Assembly (NCBI RefSeq): GCF_050870875.2
Contig: NZ_CP194041.2
Location: 2,108,001 to 2,172,000, forward strand
Length of the DNA: 64,000 nt
Source of the DNA: Agarivorans sp050870875
GTDB taxonomy: Bacteria > Pseudomonadota > Gammaproteobacteria > Enterobacterales > Celerinatantimonadaceae
Reading direction: 5' to 3'
Part shown: piece by piece, positions 25,880 through 34,166 of the stretch
Numbering within the stretch: the stretch's first letter is position 1
Layout: each line of letters opens with the position of its first letter
The notes under the pieces: generated by a model
What the model was told of the DNA's origin: nothing
Database searches by the model: none
Seen by the model: the letters and a program-made list of their open reading frames with translations, nothing else
Program-made: the position numbers and the translations under genes

Positions 25880-27046
25880 TTAAACTATTTGCAGATCGCG
25901 TTCAGAAGGTAAGCAGTTTTCGATGTACGGAAAATCACTTTCGTTTTTGGCTTCCAAATTCAACTTTCTGTCAAATAACTCCCTTGCTTCCTTAAGGAAT
26001 TGAAGCATTTGTTTTTCGCAATCTAAATCTTTTTCTGGCCCAAGATCGTAAAACACGAACTGATGAGTTGTTATACCCAATATTGATGTGTGTTTAATCG
26101 ATGAGTCAACCCTAGACATAATTCCTTTGATTTGATGCGCATTGTCTGCTTTTCTTATAAAGTGATAAATAAAATAACCAGGTAGTATATGAGTTGGCTG
26201 GTCCTTTCGACTTATTCGTTTTATCTCTGCACAATCAGCGCTCACAAAACGCTTGCTAGATTTCACTATTAGTATTGCCACTTTAGATTTGTTACGATGG
26301 GAGTCGTTTGCTAATGGAAGGCATTTTTCAACAAACTCATCCTCATCTATTTCCCTATTCATTAAATTTTTATAGCGATTAGTGAAAACAAAAACTAAAT
26401 ATCCCCCCACACCACATGCCAACAGTGTGGCAGCCCCAAGGTATCCACTTAATAGGCTATAGTTTTTACCATTACTATCCAAGTAAAACTCAATGGTGCC
26501 TAAAACTATTAGTAGGAATCCAGGTAATGCTCTTTGGTGTAGATATTTTAGTTTTGAATCGATATTTTCATTTAACTTATACTTCATTAATACAATATGA
26601 AGGAGAATATATCCCATGACCCATAGGTAGTTATGCAACCCCTTTAGAAATGTACTCCCGTCGCTAGATGAATCTGGCCCTAGGTTATACGATTCCAACC
26701 ACACATCAGTTTGCTTGTTTAAAAATGCTACTGCCAGTAAAAACAGTGCCGGCAAACTATTTAAGAGAATAAAGTGATTGAAACTTTTGTTCGCTTTTTT
26801 CTTATCAAACCATAAAGACCACCATGTTTGAACCGAAAATAAAAATGTTATGCACCAACAAGATAACACCAGTATCAGCTCGTACCTTTGAAATGGAGTG
26901 CTGTTCAGAAAACTGGTTTCAACGATGATCACAGTGATTTCCTTGAGAATAATCGAAACTAGATAGGCATACATTATCGAAAGAAAAATAAACAAGTGTT
27001 CATTATGATTTAATGTCGGCCTACTGGTGTAGCTATGTTCTTCCAT
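25880..27046 (-). CDS. Multi-pass membrane protein with cytosolic C-terminal domain, unknown
   Basis: A 388-residue protein. About six hydrophobic segments lie in residues 15-225 (for example FIFLSIMYAYLVSIILKEITVIIV, in parts; LILVLSCWCITFLF; LNSLPALFLLAVAFL; MGYILLHIVLM; GFLLIVLGTIEFYL; GAATLLACGVGGYLVFVF). A soluble region of about 160 residues follows, with KVAILIVKSSKRFVSADCAEIKRI and ILGITTHQFVFYDLGPEKD. I do not recognise the family. The layout, membrane anchor plus cytosolic domain, resembles effectors of defence or signalling systems, but that is only a resemblance. AT-rich, between a Y1 element and IS3 debris. Confidence 0.6.
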   Translation of the reverse strand: MEEHSYTSRPTLNHNEHLFIFLSIMYAYLVSIILKEITVIIVETSFLNSTPFQRYELILVLSCWCITFLFSVQTWWSLWFDKKKANKSFNHFILLNSLPALFLLAVAFLNKQTDVWLESYNLGPDSSSDGSTFLKGLHNYLWVMGYILLHIVLMKYKLNENIDSKLKYLHQRALPGFLLIVLGTIEFYLDSNGKNYSLLSGYLGAATLLACGVGGYLVFVFTNRYKNLMNREIDEDEFVEKCLPLANDSHRNKSKVAILIVKSSKRFVSADCAEIKRISRKDQPTHILPGYFIYHFIRKADNAHQIKGIMSRVDSSIKHTSILGITTHQFVFYDLGPEKDLDCEKQMLQFLKEARELFDRKLNLEAKNESDFPYIENCLPSERDLQIV

Positions 27047-27091
27047 GAACCTTTCTCCGTATGTTTAATGGTTTATAGTTGTAAAGATGGT

Positions 27092-27262
27092 CTATGAATC
27101 GCCCCGACAAGTTCGGAGGCAGATTTATTTGAGTTATGCTGCCTGATCATCGGGCAACTGTCGATAGTAGTTTTCTTCGTATTCTGCTGGTGGTATGAAC
27201 TCAGCCGCCGCCCGTTGTTGAACAAGCAATCCAGTCCAGTGTTGCCAGTTCAAACTGATCCC
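27092..27262 (-). pseudogene. IS3-family element end with OrfB C-terminal fragment
   Basis: TGAATCGCCCCGACAAGTTC at the outer edge looks like an IS3-type terminal repeat. Just inside, the minus-strand reading ends ...FIPPAEYEENYYRQLPDDQA before a stop, as IS3 OrfB proteins do. The remainder is cut off by the Y1 left end at about 27263. Confidence 0.7.
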
Positions 27263-27988
27263 AAAGAGCATGGACATCCATGATAAAAACTACAGGGACA
27301 GTAACAGTGTTAGTGAAGTGAACACCACCGCAATTATTTAGTCCTCAGGCTATTGTCAGGCCGATTAAGGGCTAAATTCACAGTAGGTGACTCGGTTTGA
27401 TAATTTCTGGGCCAATGTGCGCCTCAGCAAGGTATCACCACCCATACAAGACTGATGATTAAGATATTGTTCGAAAGTAAACTCGCGCTTAAGCGCGATT
27501 TAGCAAATGTCTGCAGCAACTTAAACTAAAGATAACAAGACATCCATCTTAACTAGCGAAATGTTAGTCAATATCTAAAATTATCATTGCGTTTCCCGCA
27601 GCGTTCGTTGGACTTTTTTGTGTGGCGAAGACTAACATGCTGGTAAACGCTATGGTAATTCATCCGCAGTGATGACCTTGATTGATGACCTTGATTGATG
27701 ACCTTGATTGATGACATTCAATAGGCGCTTCGCCTCTTTTAAGTAGGGCGAAGCCGCTTATTAAACTTTCTCCTAGAAATTAGCAGACATACCAACATAA
27801 TAAGTGCGTGGCGATTCCACATGACCTAAGGCAATAATATCGTCGCTTAGCTTTTGGTTACTTAGGTTGTCGATCCCTGCGCGAAACTTAAAGCTGTCGT
27901 TTAGCTGATAATTTAAGCCGATGTTGATGAGGGTATAGGGTGCTTGGATTAGTTCTTCCCCATTGTCATTTTGTTCGATTATTTTTCG
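27263..27988 (-). repeat. Duplicated segment: Y1 left end plus the 3' end of the TonB receptor gene
   Basis: Nearly identical to about 30359-31069. It contains the Y1 left-end palindrome, a remnant of the transposase 3' end, about 250 bp of shared non-coding DNA with tandem TGATGACCTTGAT units (three here, two in the other copy), and the last 72 codons of the receptor gene. It ends at TTTTTCG, exactly where another Y1 left end begins. Confidence 0.9.
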
Positions 27989-28006
27989 AAGAGCATGGAC
28001 ATCCAT
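27773..28006 (-). pseudogene. TonB-dependent receptor, C-terminal fragment fused to a repeat-derived start
   Basis: Residues 8-77 (KIIEQNDNGEELIQAPYTLI onward, ending in the C-terminal Phe of the beta barrel) equal the end of the intact receptor at 30855. The first residues, MDVHALR, are encoded by the Y1 left-end repeat. It lacks plug, TonB box and nearly all strands, so it cannot function as a receptor. Confidence 0.9.
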
Positions 28007-28125
28007 GATAAAAACTACAGGGACAGTAACAGCGTTAGTGAAGTGAACACCACTGCAATTATTTAGTCCTCAGGCTATTGTCATGCCGATTAACGGGTAA
28101 GCTTGCCAAAATGGCTCATTTCGTG
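27989..28125 (-). repeat. Solo left end of the Y1 element
   Basis: A 137-bp left-region copy (palindrome at 27994-28007, to ATGGCTCATTTCG), directly followed by the left end of the complete element at 28126. Confidence 0.8.
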
Positions 28126-29410
28126 AAGAGCATGGACATCCATGATAAAAACTACAGGGACAGTAACAGCGTTAGTGAAGTGAACACCACTGCAATTATT
28201 TAGTCCTCAGGCTATTGTCATGCCGATTAACGGGTAAGTTTGCCAAAATGGCTCATTTCGCTGATTTTTGAAACCATACACGCCTCAGCAAAGCTGATGG
28301 TTCAGACATAGTTCGAAAGTAAGCTCGCGCTTAAGCGCGGTTTAGCAAACGTTTGCTGCAACTTAAACCGGCCGTTCGTTGATGCCCCATATGCCGATGA
28401 TATTGTCTGAGCAAGCGCTCTTGACCGACTGCGCCAGAAAAGTGCCGTTCAAACTCACCGCTTAAAGTCAGCCACTGTGCTTCATTTATCCCTAAGCGTT
28501 GGATGATGGAACTTTCTCCACTGTCGATGTAACCCCGTTTATCTTCTCTTACCATGCGTCCGGTCATATCGACTAACTCAAGGTAGTCTTTCAGCTCAAA
28601 GGGTAAGCCTTGGGGCATCGGCTCTCTTGGGTTACCCACAAAGGGAAACAGGTTTGTTGCCTGGGCTTGTTTTAGCTGAGCGGCTTTTGCTCGTCGCTGT
28701 ACGCTGGTATGGGCCGAGTCCTCTGGTGTACTTGCCATCTTGGCTCTGATGGGGTTTAGGTCTACGTAAGCCATACACGCCATGAGTGCGGCTTCATCCA
28801 AAAGCGCTTGGGATTTAAAGCGTCCTTCCCAAAATCGACCGGTACATTGGTCTTCTTGATTGGCGGCTCGCGCAATGTGTTCGTTTAAATGGCGCATAAA
28901 CCAGCTTAAATCATACAGGCGAGTCCGATACACTTCGGCGGTGGCACGAATGGCCTGCAGTTGCACCTCACTTAACTGCGGACGTAACTCAAGGTTGAGA
29001 TACATCTGAGTTAGTAAGGTCCCCTGATGCAAGCTATGCCAGCGTTCTAAGACTTCACCCATTGACCAAGCTTCTGCTTGCGGCTGATTAACATGTAGCA
29101 CGAGGTGGGTATGATTACTCATGACAGCATAAGCACAAACATCAATGGCGAACACCGACGCTAATTTGAGCAGATAATCCTCGACCCACTGGCGGCGGTG
29201 CTCATAGCTTTTACCGGTTTGTTGGTCTTCGCCACACAGAAACGCCCGTCGAACACAACGGGAAACACAATGATAGTAGGGTGTATCCGATAAGCTCACT
29301 TGCGAGCGTCTTGACCTAGGCATGATGATAACTCCCCCAAATAAATCACTATTGACAGTTTAGACTGTAATGAGCATTTCGTTAGTTGGGGTGGGTGTCT
29401 TCTTTGACGT
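28126..29410 (-). mobile_element. Complete Y1 (IS200-like/REP-associated) element, copy 3
   Basis: Same structure as the element at 24519-25801: palindromic left end (28131-28144), non-coding left region, intact transposase gene, right end GGGGTGGGTGTCTTCTTTGACG. Confidence 0.75.
28331..29323 (-). CDS. Y1 HUH transposase (IS200-like, TnpREP type), copy 3
   Basis: A 330-residue protein differing at a dozen or so scattered positions from copy 2 (for example NQPQAEAWSMGE for NPQQAEAWLMDE). HxH motif, YVDLNPIRAKM tyrosine region and C-terminal extension are intact. The divergence shows that the two copies are not an assembly duplicate. Confidence 0.9.
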   Translation of the reverse strand: MPRSRRSQVSLSDTPYYHCVSRCVRRAFLCGEDQQTGKSYEHRRQWVEDYLLKLASVFAIDVCAYAVMSNHTHLVLHVNQPQAEAWSMGEVLERWHSLHQGTLLTQMYLNLELRPQLSEVQLQAIRATAEVYRTRLYDLSWFMRHLNEHIARAANQEDQCTGRFWEGRFKSQALLDEAALMACMAYVDLNPIRAKMASTPEDSAHTSVQRRAKAAQLKQAQATNLFPFVGNPREPMPQGLPFELKDYLELVDMTGRMVREDKRGYIDSGESSIIQRLGINEAQWLTLSGEFERHFSGAVGQERLLRQYHRHMGHQRTAGLSCSKRLLNRA

Positions 29411-29585
29411 TTTGTTCATCAGCTCGCCCTCTTTTTAGATAAAAAGGCGTCCGGCTTCCTTCAGACATTCCCTCGCGGCAATGCCCTTGCCATTCGCTAG
29501 TAGTTAGCGTTTAATAATCAAAACATTATTAAACGGTGACCTTCCTACAGAGGACTTTCACCTCATTAGTTCATGCCCATGCTGG
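29411..29585. other. Short non-coding stretch between the Y1 element and the HNH cassette
   Basis: CTTTTTAGATAAAAAGGCG is a hairpin, and GTTTAATAATCAAAACATTATTAAAC is a good inverted repeat near 29510. No gene seen. Confidence 0.35.
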
Positions 29586-29684
29586 GCGTACACAAATCGC
29601 TGCAATTGACAAAAATACCTGTCACGAATTTTGGTACCCAAAATGTAGCGCCAGGTATTTTTGCAACTGAGCTCAGCGTTATAT
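29586..29684 (+). repeat. attC-like recombination site before the HNH gene
   Basis: Left arm CGCTGCAATTGACAAAAATA (29598 onward) pairs with the complement of the right arm, CGCTGAGCTCAGTTGCAAAA, continuing ATACCTG on both sides. The site ends GCGTTATAT, with R' GTTATAT. The R'' box appears degenerate (TACAC in place of TAAC). The next gene starts 26 bp later, as in cassettes. Confidence 0.65.
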
Positions 29685-29710
29685 TTTTATTCATAGTGCA
29701 GGAGAATCCA

Positions 29711-30436
29711 ATGGCTCATATCCCAGAAGAAGCACATGTCGTTGCCTACTATTTGGCAAAATTTCCAGATTCTTATAAAAATCTTGAGCCTAATAAAAAT
29801 ATGACGAATTTACTTATTAGTTACTCTAGATTCTTTTCAATGCCAGACAGTTCATTGAAGAGACTGCGAGATGAATATGATGCATTTTTCCCACATAGAG
29901 CAGGTTATAAAGGCGCAGAGAAGAGATCATCTCGTGTAAAAGTTAATGATTCTCTTAAAAAATTAAGTGAATCTGAATTACATGAAAAAGTATTAAATAT
30001 TGTAAATGAAGAGTCAGCTGTATTACCTGAAATTGAAACTGACACTCCTTTGTGGGAAGGAAAAAGGGTTCAAATTCAAGTCAATAAATTTGAAAGAAAT
30101 CGATATGCTCATGCTGCTTGTATCGAGCACCACGGATTAACATGTCAATGCTGTTTAAATAATATGGGTGAACTTTATGGGGAAATTGCTGAAGGTATTA
30201 TTGAGGTTCACCATATCAAACCTATTTCTGAAATTGGTGCTGATTATCAAATTGACCCAATCATTGATTTAGTTCCACTGTGCCCTAATTGCCATAGGGT
30301 TGTGCATAAAAGAAACCCGCCGTATACAGTCGAAGAAGTGCAGTCAGCGTTTAATAAGAAGAGCATGGACATCCATGATAAAAACTACAGGGACAGTAAC
30401 AGTGTTAGTGAAGTGAACACCACCGCAATTATTTAG
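29711..30436 (+). CDS. HNH endonuclease-domain protein with a repeat-derived C-terminus
   Basis: A 241-residue protein; the start is the ATG with CAGGAG 8 bases upstream (MAHIPEEAHVVAYYLAKFPD), since the frame before it runs through the attC. The C-terminal half is a zinc-bound HNH nuclease: GLTCQCCLNNMGELYG, IIEVHHIKPISEIG and DLVPLCPNCHRVVHKRNPPYTVEEV. The N-terminal 100 residues are helical and unassigned. The last 25 residues (KSMDIHDKNYRDSNSVSEVN...) are encoded by the Y1 left-end repeat, which has replaced the natural 3' end of the gene. The nuclease core is complete, so activity may survive. Likely role: restriction or defence. Confidence 0.8.
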   Translation: MAHIPEEAHVVAYYLAKFPDSYKNLEPNKNMTNLLISYSRFFSMPDSSLKRLRDEYDAFFPHRAGYKGAEKRSSRVKVNDSLKKLSESELHEKVLNIVNEESAVLPEIETDTPLWEGKRVQIQVNKFERNRYAHAACIEHHGLTCQCCLNNMGELYGEIAEGIIEVHHIKPISEIGADYQIDPIIDLVPLCPNCHRVVHKRNPPYTVEEVQSAFNKKSMDIHDKNYRDSNSVSEVNTTAII

Positions 30437-30854
30437 TCCTCAGGCTATTGTCAGGCCGATTAAGGGCTAAATTCACAGTAGGTGACTCGGTTTGATAATT
30501 TCTGGGCCAATGTGCGCCTCAGCAAGGTATCACCACCCATACAAGACTGATGATTAAGATATTGTTCGAAAGTAAGCTCGCGCTTAAGCGTGATTTAGCA
30601 AATGTCTGCAGCAACTTAAACTAAAGATAACAAGACATCCATCTTAACTAGCGAAATGTTAGTCAATATCTAAAATTGTCATTGCGTTTCCCGCTGCGTT
30701 CGTTGGACTTTTTTGTGTGGCGAAGACTAACATGCTGGTAAACGCTATGGTAATTCATCCGCGGTGATGACCTTGATTGATGACCTTGATTGATGACATT
30801 CAATAGGCGCTTCGCCTCTTTTAAGTAGGGCGAAGCTGCTTATTAAACTTTCTC
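30357..30854 (-). repeat. Y1 left end with transposase remnant, downstream of the TonB receptor
   Basis: Source-type copy of the sequence duplicated at 27263. It has palindrome CATGGACATCCATG at 30364-30377, the left region to about 30600 with a trace of the transposase 3' end, then non-coding DNA with two TGATGACCTTGAT units. A hairpin around GGCGCTTCGCC.CTTTT..AGGGCGAAGC (30808-30838) just after the receptor stop may terminate it. Confidence 0.75.
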
Positions 30855-32864
30855 CTAGAAATTAGCAGACATACCAACATAATAAGTGCGTGGCGATTCC
30901 ACATGACCTAAGGCAATAATATCGTCGCTTAGCTTTTGGTTACTTAGGTTGTCGATCCCTGCGCGAAACTTAAAGCTGTCGTTTAGCTGATAATTTAAGC
31001 CGATGTTGATGAGGGTATATGGTGCTTGGATTAGTTCTTCCCCATTGTCATTTTGTTCGATTATTTTTCGACCGCGATAGTTGGCACTGGTGAATGCTGA
31101 TAAGTGCTCGCTTGGCTTCCAGTTGAGTTGCAACAGTGAAGAATGCTTATAGCGATTGGTGAGCTGTTGATTGGTAGTCGCATCGCGAGCATCGGTAAAG
31201 CTATAGTTTGCTTTAATACTCAACTGTGCTGAAAGCTCAACACTGCCTTCGAGTTCTAAGCCTTGAAATAGGGCTTGCTCTACATTTTCATAGTATTCAT
31301 AGGGTCTATCGTATTGGCCATCATCGATTTGAGTACCACTACGTTGGATCAGGTTATCGACTTCATTTCTAAATATTGTGGCGGCGAGTGACCACGAGTG
31401 CTGATGATATAAAGCCGAGAGTTCGTAGTTGACACTGGTTTCTGGCTGGAGATCTGGGGTCCCAACCACATAACAATGGCCGCCACAGCTAGAGAGCGTA
31501 AAATCTGGATTCAGCTGTACCATGGTTGGTGCCTTAAAGGCTTTGCCCACACCGCCTTTAATCACTAGATTTGGATTAACTTGGTTAACCAAATAGGCGC
31601 GAGGGCTTAGCTCGGTCCCAAAGTCTTGGTGATGGTCGACACGAGCACCTAGCGTGGCGGTCCAGTCTCTCGCAAAGGCCCATTCATCTTGCACAAATAG
31701 CGCTTGCTGCTGAACACTAGTTTGTTTGCTATTCGGTAAGTTATTGGGGTCGTCAAGGGAACTATAACGGGCATCACCACCAAAGGTTAAGCTGTGGGTA
31801 GCCAGATAAGTGGTGGCTGAAGATTCGAAAATATGATTGGTTTCCAGCGCGTCTTCGCTAGTGGCTTGGCCTTCAACTTTGACTTGTTCGTGAGAATAGC
31901 GCGTTTGGCTATCTCCCCAGCGCCAAAAACCGCTGTGAGTCAGTGCCTGACTATGGCGTATTACTTTCTGTTCACTGGCGGTAATCGACGGTTGGCCACC
32001 TTTATTCCCTTCGATTAGGGAGTCTCGAAAGTCATCGCTATAGCTGAGATCCAAATCGATAATTTGCTGATCGCTAAGATACCAAGACAGCGCTCCTTGC
32101 ATACTTAGAGTATCGCGTTTCTCGATAGCGGTTACATCGGCTCGGTCGTAGGAGCCGTTGCTGGTATTGCCAGTGCCTGTGTAGGGGTTCCAAGAATTTC
32201 GATAGCTTTCGTTGAGCGCAAAGCGAGCATATAGCTTGTCGTTGATTAATGCGCCGCCAGTATTTAAGCCAAGTAAGTATTGCTCGCCACCGTTGCCATC
32301 GGCTGGGCTTGATAAGTTACCGTTGAGGGTAGATTGCCAAGCATTTTGTGGTGTTTTGGTGATGATATTAATGGTACCGCCCATCCCATCCGAGCCATAG
32401 AGCGCCGACATTGGCCCGCGAATAATTTCGATGCGTTCGATGCTGTCGACCGGAATTGTGGAAAGGTCGAAGTCATTTCCTCGCACAATCGCACTGCTAG
32501 AGCTCATTCGTCGACCATTCACTAGTACTAAGGTATATTTAGCATCCATACCACGAATACTGACTTGCTCACGCCCAGCTCGGCCACTTTCTTTGATGGA
32601 TTCTACGCCCACCGCTTCTTTAACTATATCTGCCAAGTTGATGTTGGGTTTACTTTGAATTTGTTCGGCGCTAATCACTGAAATAGAGGCAGGGGCTTTT
32701 GCCACACTCGCTTGGGTACGCGATGCCGTGATAACTATCTGTTCAAATTTCTCAGTGGTTTGCTCGCCCTCGTTGGCCAATATGCTGGGGCTACTAAGTG
32801 TTGTAAGTGCAGCGACGAAGTAAGTCGGAGCAGTGCGTAAGCGAGCGTTTCCTGACAATGTCAT
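30855..32864 (-). CDS. TonB-dependent outer-membrane siderophore receptor
   Basis: About 669 residues from the chosen start MTLSGNARLRTAPTYFVAAL, which gives a signal peptide ending near SILA. The plug domain has a TonB-box-like EQIVITASRT, QVSIRGMDAKYTLVLVNGRR, and IERIEIIRGPMSALYGSDGMGGTINIITK; the barrel ends in the C-terminal Phe. The form is that of the FepA/CirA/IrgA class for catecholate siderophores. A Fur-like box lies just upstream, and the periplasmic-binding-protein ABC system follows on the other strand beyond a LysR gene. The frame extends to 32942, but that part reads through the Fur box; the start is uncertain because no ribosome site is evident. Confidence 0.92.
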   Translation of the reverse strand: MTLSGNARLRTAPTYFVAALTTLSSPSILANEGEQTTEKFEQIVITASRTQASVAKAPASISVISAEQIQSKPNINLADIVKEAVGVESIKESGRAGREQVSIRGMDAKYTLVLVNGRRMSSSSAIVRGNDFDLSTIPVDSIERIEIIRGPMSALYGSDGMGGTINIITKTPQNAWQSTLNGNLSSPADGNGGEQYLLGLNTGGALINDKLYARFALNESYRNSWNPYTGTGNTSNGSYDRADVTAIEKRDTLSMQGALSWYLSDQQIIDLDLSYSDDFRDSLIEGNKGGQPSITASEQKVIRHSQALTHSGFWRWGDSQTRYSHEQVKVEGQATSEDALETNHIFESSATTYLATHSLTFGGDARYSSLDDPNNLPNSKQTSVQQQALFVQDEWAFARDWTATLGARVDHHQDFGTELSPRAYLVNQVNPNLVIKGGVGKAFKAPTMVQLNPDFTLSSCGGHCYVVGTPDLQPETSVNYELSALYHQHSWSLAATIFRNEVDNLIQRSGTQIDDGQYDRPYEYYENVEQALFQGLELEGSVELSAQLSIKANYSFTDARDATTNQQLTNRYKHSSLLQLNWKPSEHLSAFTSANYRGRKIIEQNDNGEELIQAPYTLINIGLNYQLNDSFKFRAGIDNLSNQKLSDDIIALGHVESPRTYYVGMSANF

Positions 32865-32883
32865 TGGTATATCCATAATGCTA

Positions 32884-32902
32884 ATGAGAATAATTTGCGC
32901 TA
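32884..32902 (-). promoter_or_regulatory. Candidate Fur box upstream of the TonB receptor
   Basis: TGAGAAT-A-ATTTGCG follows the 7-1-7 Fur pattern (TGATAAT-N-ATTATCA) at most positions and lies about 20-40 bases before the receptor start. Confidence 0.55.
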
Positions 32903-33006
32903 AAGTCGGTGAATTTCCCGATGAAGTCAACGCGAGTGCCATTGTAAATTTGTATGGTAACTATTCATCTATTGCATACTGGCTCTGATAAGACTAAGCA
33001 AAACGT

Positions 33007-33951
33007 TTAGTTGAGCGGCTTGTCAGCTTTGTTATTGTAAAGTGCTTTAAACTGTTCCCTTACCCAACAACACATTGCGTCGTTATGATGGCGCTTATGC
33101 CAGTACAAATAGATGATTGGGTTATTGATTTTTAGTGCTTTTAGGTTTGAGCGGGCCACCAAATTTCGTCCTTGGCAAATGCTGTCGGCAAAGTGGGCAG
33201 GCAGCTGGAAAATAATATCACTCACCTCGGCTAGGCAGGCGGCTGCGTTAAAGTTGGTCAGTGTCAGCGGAACTCGAAGCTGTTGCTGCTTTGTTAGTAA
33301 GCCGTTATTTCGGAGTTGTTGTTCTAAGGTAAAGCGTTTATCACCTTGAATGGAAATTGCCCCAAAATTGCACTCAAGTAGGTTGTCCAAGTTGATCACT
33401 TGCTTGGCTAAGGGGTGATCCTGATTCATCACCAATTTAAATTCCAATTGAGCGATGGGCATGCGATAGAGCTCTTGTTGGCTAGAACTAGGTGTAAATG
33501 CAGAGAGTACAAAGTGGGTGTCACCATTTTCCAGGGGACTAAAATGATCTTGCGGGATAGTGTCAACGTCTAGCGTCATATTGGGGGCTTGTTGACGCAG
33601 CAGTTTAAAAAAGGGCGGTAGTAGATAGTTGATATCTGGCAGTAGACCGAACATTTTGATGGTTTTTCTACTGTTGGCTGGCTCAAATTGTTGGCCGTCA
33701 AACAGGGTTTCCATCTCCGCAATCAGACGCTCTAAATCCTTGAGTAAAACTTTAGCACGGTTAGTTAAATCGTAACCTTGATTGGTTCTGACCAGTAGTT
33801 CATCTTTAAAAATGACTCTGAGCTTTTGTAGTGCGCGACTCACCGAGGGTTGACTGATGTTGAGAGACCGAGCGGTTTTGGAGACATGCTTTTGATTTAA
33901 CAGTTGCTGCAATATCAGCAGTAGGTTGAGATCGATACTTCGTAAATTCAT
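33007..33951 (-). CDS. LysR-family transcriptional regulator of the iron locus
   Basis: A 314-residue protein starting MNLRSIDLNLLLILQQLLNQ; the upstream ATG at 33975 adds eight unsupported residues. N-terminal HTH: KHVSKTARSLNISQPSVSRALQKLRVIFKDELLVRTNQGYDLT. The effector domain is divergent. It lies between the TonB receptor and the divergent ABC operon, so it could control either in response to the siderophore or another signal. Confidence 0.88.
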   Translation of the reverse strand: MNLRSIDLNLLLILQQLLNQKHVSKTARSLNISQPSVSRALQKLRVIFKDELLVRTNQGYDLTNRAKVLLKDLERLIAEMETLFDGQQFEPANSRKTIKMFGLLPDINYLLPPFFKLLRQQAPNMTLDVDTIPQDHFSPLENGDTHFVLSAFTPSSSQQELYRMPIAQLEFKLVMNQDHPLAKQVINLDNLLECNFGAISIQGDKRFTLEQQLRNNGLLTKQQQLRVPLTLTNFNAAACLAEVSDIIFQLPAHFADSICQGRNLVARSNLKALKINNPIIYLYWHKRHHNDAMCCWVREQFKALYNNKADKPLN

Positions 33952-34020
33952 AAGATGGATAGCTACTATTAACAATATTCAGTTGACGGATGAAGTCTAT
34001 TTGTTACTGTTGATGCCAAC

Positions 34021-34039
34021 AAGAATGATTTGCATTTAA
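34021..34039 (+). promoter_or_regulatory. Candidate Fur box upstream of the ferric-siderophore ABC operon
   Basis: AATGATTTGCATT within 34021-34039 has the AATGAT...CATT core of the 19-bp Fur consensus (11 of 19 positions agree). It lies in the divergent region between lysR and the binding-protein gene. Confidence 0.5.
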
Positions 34040-34166
34040 ATTTAACTTTAAGTTGATCTAGCGCGTGGCTTTGCGATTATTTTTTAGTTTAACTATTTGG
34101 ATGCTTTATTTTGAACGTGTAATCACGTTGCATATTTTTTGATCTTATAGAGAGTTTGAGTTGAAC

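Noticed and set aside
29573..29710. Earlier start for the HNH protein at 29573
   Set aside because: The extra 46 codons run through the attC-like hairpin; the ATG at 29711 has a good ribosome site.
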